Origin: Acidobacteriota bacterium | GTDB lineage: Bacteria > Acidobacteriota > Vicinamibacteria > Vicinamibacterales > UBA8438 | DNA: 64,000 nt | Direction: 5' to 3' | Assembly (NCBI GenBank): GCA_015659035.1 | Contig: DQNS01000001.1 | Span: forward strand, 1-64,000 | Shown: one piece after another, positions 56,574-64,000 of the stretch | How positions within the stretch are numbered: position 1 is the first letter of the stretch | Layout of the letters: every line of letters starts with the position of its first letter | The notes under the pieces: generated by a model | Databases searched by the model: none | Seen by the model: only the letters and a program-made list of their open reading frames with translations | What the model was told of the DNA's origin: nothing | Program-made: the position numbers and the translations under genes

Positions 56574-58712
56574 ATGTCACAAGCAAAGGAGCAGAGATCG
56601 TCGATGTCTGACCTAGTGACCATATCAAACCGTGACGGCGTGGCCGTCATCACCCTCCAGAATCCGCCGGTCAATGGCCTTGGTTTCGCCGTACGAAGCG
56701 GCCTGCAGGCCGCGTTCGACTCAGCGGCGACCGACGACGCCGTCCGCGCGCTGGTCATCACCGGGTCGGGGCGGATGTTCTGCGGCGGCGCAGACATCCG
56801 GGAGTTCGGCCAGACGCCACCCGCGGGGACGCCGCACTTGCCCAGCCTGTTCGATGCGATCGAGGCACTGGACAAGCCGGTGGTTGCGGCCATCCACGGT
56901 GTGGCCCTCGGTGGAGGCTGCGAGCTGGCGCTCGGCTGTCATGTCCGGCTGGCCGCGCCCGGCACACGAGTCGGGCTGCCCGAGGTGACCCTCGGCATCC
57001 TCCCCGGAGCCGGCGGGACACAGCGGATGCCCCGACTGATCGGGGTGCCGGCCGCGCTCGATCTGATCGTCAGTGGCAAGATGGTGCCGGCATCCAAGGC
57101 CCTGACGCTCGGCATCATCGACGAGGTGGTTGAGGGCGACGTCGATGTCGTCGAAGCGGCCGTGGCCCTGGCCCGTCAGATGGCGGACGAGAACCGTCCG
57201 GTCCGCCGGGCATCCGCACTCGACGACAAGATCGCTGAAGCCCGTGGCAAGCCGGAGATCTTCGAGCAGTTCAAGAAGAAGATGGCACGTCGGGCCCGCG
57301 GGTTCGAGGCGCCGTACGCTTGTGTCGCGTGTATCGAGGCGGCGGTCACCCAACCGTTCGCCGAGGGACTCGCCACAGAGCGGGCGACGTTCCAGCGCCT
57401 CGTGGCCTCGGATCAGTCGAAGGCGCAACGACACGCGTTCTTCGCCGAACGCCAGGTCGCCAAGATTCCCGATGTCCCGAAAGACACTCCGACCCTCCCG
57501 ATCGACACGGCGGCGGTTATCGGCTGCGGCACGATGGGTGGCGGCATTGCGATGAACTTCGCCAACGCCGGTATCCCGGTGACGGTGTTTGAGGTGTCTC
57601 AAGAGGCGATCAACAAGGGACTCGGCATCATCACGAAGAACTACGCCGCGACCGTGTCGAAGGGCCGTCTCTCGCAGGAGGCGATGGACACCCGGCTCGG
57701 TCTGATCTCGACCACGGTCAACTATGAGGACCTCGGCAACGCCGACGTCGTCATCGAGGCGGTGTTCGAGGAGATGGGGCTCAAGAAGAAGATCTTCGGC
57801 ACGCTGGACACGGTGTGCAAGCCGGACGCGATTCTCGCCAGCAACACCTCGACACTGGACGTCGACGAGATCGCGAGTGCCACCAGCCGGCCGGAGAAGG
57901 TCATCGGCACCCATTTTTTCAGCCCGGCGAACGTGATGAAGCTGATGGAGAACGTGCGTGGCGCGCAGTCATCGCCGCAGACCATCGCCACCATCATGAA
58001 GCTGTCGAAGACGATCGGAAAAATCGGCGTACTGGTCGGTGTCTGCGACGGCTTTGTCGGCAACCGGATGCTCTACGCCTATCGTCGGCAGGCCGACTTC
58101 CTCCTGGAAGAGGGGGCGCTCCCCCAGCAGATCGACAAGGTTCTCTACGACTTCGGTATGCCGATGGGCCCATACGCCATGGGCGACCTGGCGGGGCTCG
58201 ACGTCGGCTGGCTGATTCGCAAAGAGCAAGCGGCGACGCGACCGAAGCACCTCCGCTATTCGACCGTGGCCGACCGGATCTGCGAGCTGGGCCGTTTCGG
58301 GCAAAAGACCGGCGCCGGCTGGCACCGCTACGAGGCGGGGAACCGGACACCGATCCCCGACCCCGAGATCGAGCAGCTCATCGTGTCGATCTCAGAGGCG
58401 CAGGGCATCCCCCGGCGCGAGGTCACCGACCAGGAGATCCTCGAGCGCTGTATGTATCCGCTGGTCAACGAAGGGGCCAAGATTCTCGAGGAAGGCCTCG
58501 CCATGCGACCCAGCGACATTGACATCGTGTGGATCTACGGTTACGGCTTCCCACGCTATCGCGGCGGCCCGATGTTCTGGGCCGACCTGATCGGCGTGAA
58601 GCAGATCTACGACGTGATGAGCCGTTTGCACGACGAGCACGGCGACTGGCTCGAGCCGGCCCCCTTGCTGCGGCGACTCGCCGAACAGGGCAAAGGGTTC
58701 GGGGATCTGTAG
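56574..58712 (+). CDS. Bifunctional enoyl-CoA hydratase / 3-hydroxyacyl-CoA dehydrogenase
   Basis: Hydratase half [22 protein letters not shown]...[55 protein letters not shown]; dehydrogenase half [28 protein letters not shown]. Start may be 56604. Confidence 0.95.
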   Translation: MSQAKEQRSSMSDLVTISNRDGVAVITLQNPPVNGLGFAVRSGLQAAFDSAATDDAVRALVITGSGRMFCGGADIREFGQTPPAGTPHLPSLFDAIEALDKPVVAAIHGVALGGGCELALGCHVRLAAPGTRVGLPEVTLGILPGAGGTQRMPRLIGVPAALDLIVSGKMVPASKALTLGIIDEVVEGDVDVVEAAVALARQMADENRPVRRASALDDKIAEARGKPEIFEQFKKKMARRARGFEAPYACVACIEAAVTQPFAEGLATERATFQRLVASDQSKAQRHAFFAERQVAKIPDVPKDTPTLPIDTAAVIGCGTMGGGIAMNFANAGIPVTVFEVSQEAINKGLGIITKNYAATVSKGRLSQEAMDTRLGLISTTVNYEDLGNADVVIEAVFEEMGLKKKIFGTLDTVCKPDAILASNTSTLDVDEIASATSRPEKVIGTHFFSPANVMKLMENVRGAQSSPQTIATIMKLSKTIGKIGVLVGVCDGFVGNRMLYAYRRQADFLLEEGALPQQIDKVLYDFGMPMGPYAMGDLAGLDVGWLIRKEQAATRPKHLRYSTVADRICELGRFGQKTGAGWHRYEAGNRTPIPDPEIEQLIVSISEAQGIPRREVTDQEILERCMYPLVNEGAKILEEGLAMRPSDIDIVWIYGYGFPRYRGGPMFWADLIGVKQIYDVMSRLHDEHGDWLEPAPLLRRLAEQGKGFGDL

Positions 58713-58749
58713 CCGCTCTCGTCTGACACCGCTCGCGGAGTCGGCCGGT

Positions 58750-58917
58750 TTGACGGCGCATTTCGAATGTGGTCACAACGACCACATGGCCAATAACCTC
58801 GTGGGAGCCCGCGAGCTGAAGACCGTGCCGTTTGTGGCCTTCGACAGACGGTTACCCGGGGTGGCGCGTCTGCAGGGTCTGGACACCAGCGCCCGGGCAC
58901 GGTCACGGACGTCATGA
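58750..58917 (+). pseudogene. C-terminal remnant resembling a PIN-domain (VapC-like) toxin
   Basis: Frame reads ...AHFECGHNDHMANNLVGARELKTVPFVAFDRRLPGVARLQGLDTSARARSRTS*; FVAFDRRLPGVARLQGL resembles the VTFDRRLARLPGV end of PIN domains. No start or N-terminal half visible. Confidence 0.4.
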
Positions 58918-60260
58918 TCACCGAGAGTGCACTCATCGCCATCGGCGGCCTGGTGGCCGTGGTGGCCCTCCTCTTTCTGCTGATCACCCGTTTCCGCTGG
59001 CACGTCTTCATCGCGCTGCTCGTCCCGATCGTCCTATTCGCACTAATTCCGGGTATCGACCGTCAGGCGTTCATCGACGCGTTCGAGCAGGGGTTCGGAC
59101 GGACCATCGGGGGCATCGCGGTCGTGATCGTCCTCGGCTCGATACTGGCCGAGGCGCTCAAGCACACCGGTGGCATCGAGCGGATCACGGTCTCGATGAT
59201 CCGGTGGGTCGGCGAGTCGCGTATGCCGCTTGCCCTCACCCTGAGCGGCTTCGTCATCGGTCTCGCTATCTTCTCCGACGTGGGCTATCTCATCCTCAAC
59301 CCGCTCGTCCATTCCGCCGCGCTCAACAGCGGGCTGAATATGAGCGTGATGGCCACCGGACTCGTCGGCGCCATGCAACTCACCCACGCCATGGTGCCGC
59401 CGACACCCGGCCCCCTGGCGGCTGCGGCGCTGGTGGGGGCCGACATCGGGCGGGTCATTCTGTACGGCGGCATCGTCACCCTCATCGCGTCACTGGCGGG
59501 CTGGGTCTACGCCCGTCTGGTGGGTCCGCACATCGACTCGCCACCGTCTCGCGAGTTCGTGGGCCAGTCATTTGTCGAGCGCGGACGCGAATCCGACCTG
59601 CCGACGACGTGGCAAGCATATGCGCCGATTCTCATCCCGCTGACCCTCATTGCCGGACAGAGCGTGGCCGCCCTGACGCTACCCGCGGGCCATGTTGTCA
59701 ACACGGCGATGCTCTATCTCGGGTGGCCGGTCGTGGCACTGAGCATCGGCATCCTCCTCGCCTTCCGGAACACCAGCGCAGACCAGGCTACGGCACGGAC
59801 CGGTCAGTGGATCGAGGACGCCCTTCGGGCGTCCGCCATGATCATCATGGTGACCGGGCTCGGTGGCGCGCTCAGCCAGATTCTCCGCGAGACACCGGCT
59901 GTGGACACAATCGCCGAGACCGTGGCAGCGACCGGGTTGCCGGCCATCTTCCTCCCGTTCGTGCTAGGCATCGCCGGGAACATGATCACGGGGTCGACGA
60001 CCGTCGGTGTGATCACCGCCGCGTCGGTCGCCGCCCCCATGATGGACACCCTCGGACTGAGCCCCGAGGCGACGATGCTAGCCGGCGCGGCCGGGTCGAT
60101 CATCATCAAGTATGTGAACTCGAGTTACTTCTGGGTGTGCACGTCGCTGTCGCGGATGTCGCTCAAGGCGGCGCTCATCTCCTATGGAGGGGTCACGCTG
60201 GTGAACGGCGTGACCGCGATGGCGGTCGTGTACGGGCTGTGGGCGGCTGGAGTCGTCTAG
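58914..60260 (+). CDS. GntP family gluconate:H+ symporter-like permease
   Basis: GGIAVVIVLGSILAEALKHTGGIERI, AMQLTHAMVPPTPGPLAAAALVGADIGRVILYGGIV, NMITGSTTVGVITAASVAAPMM. Confidence 0.93.
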   Translation: MITESALIAIGGLVAVVALLFLLITRFRWHVFIALLVPIVLFALIPGIDRQAFIDAFEQGFGRTIGGIAVVIVLGSILAEALKHTGGIERITVSMIRWVGESRMPLALTLSGFVIGLAIFSDVGYLILNPLVHSAALNSGLNMSVMATGLVGAMQLTHAMVPPTPGPLAAAALVGADIGRVILYGGIVTLIASLAGWVYARLVGPHIDSPPSREFVGQSFVERGRESDLPTTWQAYAPILIPLTLIAGQSVAALTLPAGHVVNTAMLYLGWPVVALSIGILLAFRNTSADQATARTGQWIEDALRASAMIIMVTGLGGALSQILRETPAVDTIAETVAATGLPAIFLPFVLGIAGNMITGSTTVGVITAASVAAPMMDTLGLSPEATMLAGAAGSIIIKYVNSSYFWVCTSLSRMSLKAALISYGGVTLVNGVTAMAVVYGLWAAGVV

Positions 60261-60399
60261 CGAAGCTTCGCCTCACACCGACGCGTGTCCGGCGCCGGTG
60301 AGGGACTGCACATCGCGACGTATGGAACACCAGCCGCCCGGCGGCGTAGCCGGGTGAGGTGGGGCCTCCACTCAAGACGACGCGCACGCCGACAGACGA

Positions 60400-60834
60400 C
60401 TACAGCACGCCGGGCTTGACCCGGAACCCGCCGCCGTCGACGGGCTCGCGATACTCGTTGTGGCAGCTCTGACAGGTGCCGCCGAGCGCGTCGCGGGCGG
60501 GCGCGATCTCCTGGAAGGCCTGGCTCTCGACAGCCGACGTAATCGCACGGGCCGCCTCGGCAGCCTCGGTGGCGATCGCGGCGGCGGCCGGAACATCGTG
60601 GGACGCCCAGAACCCCTGCACCTGCTCGAAGAGGTCCGCGAGCTTGGCGGTGCCGGCGAGCACCGCCTCACCATCCCGCGCCTCCATGTCGCTCCGGAGC
60701 GCTCCGAAGGTGGCGCCAACCTCCTTCATCGCCGCGTCGTAGTCCGCTTCGGAGCTGATCTCGCCCGACTGGGCAATGCCGACGAGACTGGCAACGACGA
60801 CACCGGCGAGCACCATCAATAGATGTCTTCTCAT
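60400..60834 (-). CDS. Cytochrome c (class II/c'-like)
   Basis: Signal peptide MRRHLLMVLAGVVVASLVGIAQS; C-terminal DALGGTCQSCHNEYREP (CxxCH near C-terminus, c' architecture). Confidence 0.85.
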   Translation of the reverse strand: MRRHLLMVLAGVVVASLVGIAQSGEISSEADYDAAMKEVGATFGALRSDMEARDGEAVLAGTAKLADLFEQVQGFWASHDVPAAAAIATEAAEAARAITSAVESQAFQEIAPARDALGGTCQSCHNEYREPVDGGGFRVKPGVL

Positions 60835-60880
60835 GTCTGTCCTCCAGCAGCCAAAGCCTGAAACCGAAGCTGGAGGGTGG

Positions 60881-62792
60881 TCACGGTAGCGCCAGCGCGA
60901 TCAACCCCGACTCGGCGCCGCTGCCGAACGCGGCCACGATGTACTGCTTGCCGCCGGCCATGTAGGTCATCGGCGTCCCGGTCAGGGTCGCGGGCAGGTC
61001 GACCCCGTGCACGATCTCGCCGGTCGCCTTGTCGAACGCATTGAGAACCGGGCCCTGCCCGCTCTGCCGATTCCCGCTGAGCCCCAGGAACAGCAGCGTC
61101 TTGGTCACCACCGGTCCCGTGAAGGCGCCGCCACCGAGTGGGCCCGGATCCGACACCCCCATCTCGATCAGGCGCTGTCGGGGACCGTCGCCGAGCGTGA
61201 CCTGCCAGGCGTGCTCGCCGGTGGTCAGGTCGATCGCGGTCAGCCGCACATAGGGCGGCTTGACCAGCGGCAACTGTTGCGGGCCGCGCAGACTGCTGCG
61301 GCCTCGCCTGTAGTTGAAGTCGGACCGATCCGGGTCCGCCTTGTCTAGCCGGACTGAAATCGGGTTGGTCCTGGACGGCACATACAGGTAGCCGGTGTCG
61401 GGGTCGAACCCGGCGCCATACCAGTTGGCGCCGCCGCCCCACCCGGGCATCTGGATTGTCCCCTTCTCCGAGGGCGGGTGGAACAGGCCGCCGTAGTCGT
61501 GCTGCGCCAGAATCTCCTCGGCCTCGGCACGCAGCTCCGGGGTGAAGTCGATCAGGTCATCGACCGAGATCCCCTGCCGTTCGAAGGCGGGCGGCCTGGT
61601 CGGAAACGGCTGTGTGGGTGACGCCTGCTCGCCCGGCACCGACGACTGTGCCACCGGCCGTTCCTCAATCGGCCAGACCGGCTCGCCGGTGACCCGGTCG
61701 AAGACATAGGTGAACCCCTGCTTGCTGACCTGCGCCACCGCCTTGATGTCCCGGCCATCCACGGTGATGTCGACCAGGGTCGGCGCCGCCGGCAGGTCGT
61801 AGTCCCACAGGCCGTGGTGCACCATCTGGAAGTGCCAGACCCGCTCGCCGGTCGCCGCGTCGAGACAGACCAGGCTCTCGGCAAACAGGTTGTCACCAAG
61901 CCGATGCCCCCCCATACCAGTCGTTGGTCGGCGTGCCGATCGGCAGGTAGACGTAGCCCAGCTCCAGATCAGCGCTCATGATGGTCCACACGTTGGTGTT
62001 GCCGGTGTAAGTCCAGGAGTCGTTCTCCCAGGCGTCGTTCCCGAATTCGCCCGCCTGTGGGACGGTGTGGAAGGTCCACCGGAGCTCGCCGGTGTGCACA
62101 TCGAAACCGCGGATGTCACCCGGCGGCGCGGTCATGTAGCGGGGTCCGTCAGAAATCGAGGAGTCGACGATGACGACGTCGCCGACCACCAGCGGGGGTG
62201 AGATCACCTGATAGGCTCGGCGGTCCACCGGCCGGCGGAGCCCCTGGGTCAGATCGATCTTGCCATCGCCGCCAAACCGGCCAATTGGCCGCCCGGTCTC
62301 GGCGTCGAACGACCAGAGGTGCGCGTCACCGGTCGCCAGGAAGATCCGTGCGTCGTCCCCATCGGACCAATGTGCGACACCGCGTGAGTTGAACCCGAGA
62401 TTGGTCAGGCGCCCCGACTCATAGCTGCCAACGTCCTGCACCCACAGCTCCTCGCCGGTCTCGGCGTCGATCGCCGCCACGATGCTGAGCGAGGTCCGGA
62501 TGTAGAGCACGCCACCGACCATCAGCGGCGTCGCCTTGAACGCGCCCGCCCGAAGCTCGCGGTTCGCGATGACCGCGGTGTCGGACGACTCCCACTGCCA
62601 GGCGACCTGGAGCCGGTCGACGTTGCCGGCGTCGATCTGGTCGAGCGCCGCATACTTGGTGCTGCCGTCGTCGCCGCCGTAGCTCCGCCATTCGCCGTTC
62701 AACGCGCCGGTCTGTGCCACGACGGTCGGCGCGCACAGGGTCGTCATCAGCAGAAACACGAGGACCGACACTGTACCCTTCTGCATGGTCAT
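60881..62792 (-). pseudogene. PQQ-dependent dehydrogenase interrupted by a single-base frameshift
   Basis: ORFs 61893..62792 (N-terminal half, ending [10 protein letters not shown]) and 60881..61915 ([39 protein letters not shown]...) join as [11 protein letters not shown] if one G is removed from the G7 run (61907-61913). Confidence 0.88.
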
Positions 62793-63637
62793 TCCCCTTC
62801 TCCGGCAGGTTGAGGCCGCGACAGGACGGCCCTGACGACACCCACTCGGTTCTCGTCCAAGTTCGTCATCATGTTACCGGTCATCGTCTCCCATTCCGAA
62901 CCGAGCAGGATACTCGGACCGCTCGGCGGCGCCGCGGGGGCCCTTGTGCGTGCGCGCAGCTTCCGGAACCACTCGCGCGTCGGCTCGGTCAGGTCTCGCC
63001 ATGTCGTGACGTCGAAGCCGGCCGCCCGTAGTTCGTCCTCTAGCTGCTCGGCGGTGATGAGAAAGCTGATCGCCGGGTCGCGGGCCCACGGCACCGGAAA
63101 GTGTATCGGGCCGCCGGGGCCCGCCACGATGTCATAGAGCAGCAGCCGACCGCCTGGTTTTACGACCCGGAACATCTCGCCATAGAGGCGTCGCTTGTCC
63201 TCGATGTTCATCGACGCGTGCTGGGTCCAGACCACATCGAATGCGGCGTCGCCGAACGGCAGGTCGAGCGCGCTGGCCTGGCAGTAGCGCACCGACCGGT
63301 CCCGGCAGGCACGGAGGGCGAGCATCGTCGCGACCCGGCAGTATTCACCTACGAGGTCGATGCCGGTCACGCGGCACCCGGAGCGCGTTGCCAGCACCCG
63401 CGACGGACCGCCTATGCCGCACCCGACGTCGAGCACGCTGGTCCCTGGCGACAACGCCCCCAGCGCAGCCAGCTCGGTCGTCGCCTCGCGGCCGCGGATG
63501 TGGAACTCGTCGATCGGTCCGAGGTCGTCGAGGGTCAAGGCCTCGAGGTCAGCGCCGCTTTGCCGCAGCGCGTCGACGATCCGTTCAGCAAGGTCGAACC
63601 GCGTGTAGTGGCGTTGGACGGCTGCGGCTTCGCTCAT
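62789..63637 (-). CDS. Class I SAM-dependent methyltransferase
   Basis: Start trimmed to MSEAAAVQRHYTRFDLAERIVDAL; TSVLDVGCGIGGPSRVLATRSGCRVTGIDLV, AFDVVWTQHASMNIEDKRRLYGEMFRVVKPGGRLLLYD; 4-nt overlap with the downstream PQQ gene start. Confidence 0.93.
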   Translation of the reverse strand: MSEAAAVQRHYTRFDLAERIVDALRQSGADLEALTLDDLGPIDEFHIRGREATTELAALGALSPGTSVLDVGCGIGGPSRVLATRSGCRVTGIDLVGEYCRVATMLALRACRDRSVRYCQASALDLPFGDAAFDVVWTQHASMNIEDKRRLYGEMFRVVKPGGRLLLYDIVAGPGGPIHFPVPWARDPAISFLITAEQLEDELRAAGFDVTTWRDLTEPTREWFRKLRARTRAPAAPPSGPSILLGSEWETMTGNMMTNLDENRVGVVRAVLSRPQPAGEGE

Positions 63638-63759
63638 GCTCGACGGAGCTAAATGGCTTGAGGCTATGGGCGCTCTGGGCCGGGATCGTGCCCGGCGCCC
63701 GGGTGCACTATAGTGGTCGCGGCACAGGACCCACGGCGAACGAGGCCGATTATACGCAG

Positions 63760-64000
63760 ATGAAGCAGGACCAGGAACCATCGACAGCGCCCACCAGCGA
63801 TCAGGGCGACCTGGTCGAGTGGTACTTCGAGCAGGGGTGGACCGACGGGTTGCCGGTGGTCCCCCCGACCCCGGAGACGGTGGCCGCGATGGTCGCGGCG
63901 CTCGGCGGCGATGCCGAGCGACTCGAGGCCCGCGTACCGCCGCGGTGGGGCAACCTGACCCGCGAGGTCCTGGCCATCAACATGGTGCTGGCCGGGTGCA
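63760..64000 (+). CDS. Partial CDS: second protein with the GLPVVPP-type domain (runs off the window)
   Basis: Manual translation MKQDQEPSTAPTSDQGDLVEWYFEQGWTDGLPVVPPTPETVAAMVAALGGDAERLEARVPPRWGNLTREVLAINMVLAGC; aligns with DDGLPVVPPTEERVLRMLQGT...EKIAVNAVMAGC of 52282..53943. Missing from the ORF track because no stop lies in the window. Confidence 0.75.
   Translation, partial: MKQDQEPSTAPTSDQGDLVEWYFEQGWTDGLPVVPPTPETVAAMVAALGGDAERLEARVPPRWGNLTREVLAINMVLAGC

Noticed and set aside
61893-61915. PQQ gene interruption as a second selenocysteine (TGA) site
   Set aside because: The continuation lies in a different frame, so it is a frameshift at the G7 run, not an in-frame UGA.

Overview
High-GC bacterial chromosomal window, about 64 kb. 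The gene content (ADOP-type permease, several PQQ beta-propeller dehydrogenases, DUF6152 and secreted-hydrolase clusters) suggests Acidobacteriota/Vicinamibacteria-like DNA; this is inference, as no marker gene was checked. Most of it is ordinary metabolic coding: xylB/xylA with TIM-barrel and Gfo/Idh enzymes, a GMC oxidoreductase with a gluconate 2-dehydrogenase subunit 3-like partner, four PQQ-type beta-propeller proteins, aroC, amidohydrolase, SGNH and S9 hydrolases, enoyl-CoA hydratases, and MFS, SSS and GntP transporters. No rRNA, tRNA, CRISPR array or intact insertion sequence was recognised. The main unexpected signals are: (1) a UGSC-family selenoprotein split by the ORF track at an in-frame TGA (54239-54778, UGA at 54524-54526) with a possible SECIS-like hairpin just downstream, next to a redoxin-fused protein (52282-53943) whose middle domain has a second copy starting at the window edge (63760); (2) about ten intergenic loci built from degenerate 7-bp iterations (consensus near RGGCTNY or CAGAAGT), including a 23-bp stem whose only non-Watson-Crick pairs are G.U; (3) several other short dispersed repeat families, among them a 64-bp GC-rich element in two inverted copies; (4) gene remnants: an FtsX/ADOP C-terminal scrap, an SDR N-terminal scrap, a kinase N-terminal scrap, a frameshifted MNT nucleotidyltransferase and a PIN-like C-terminal scrap; (5) a PQQ dehydrogenase broken at a G7 homopolymer.
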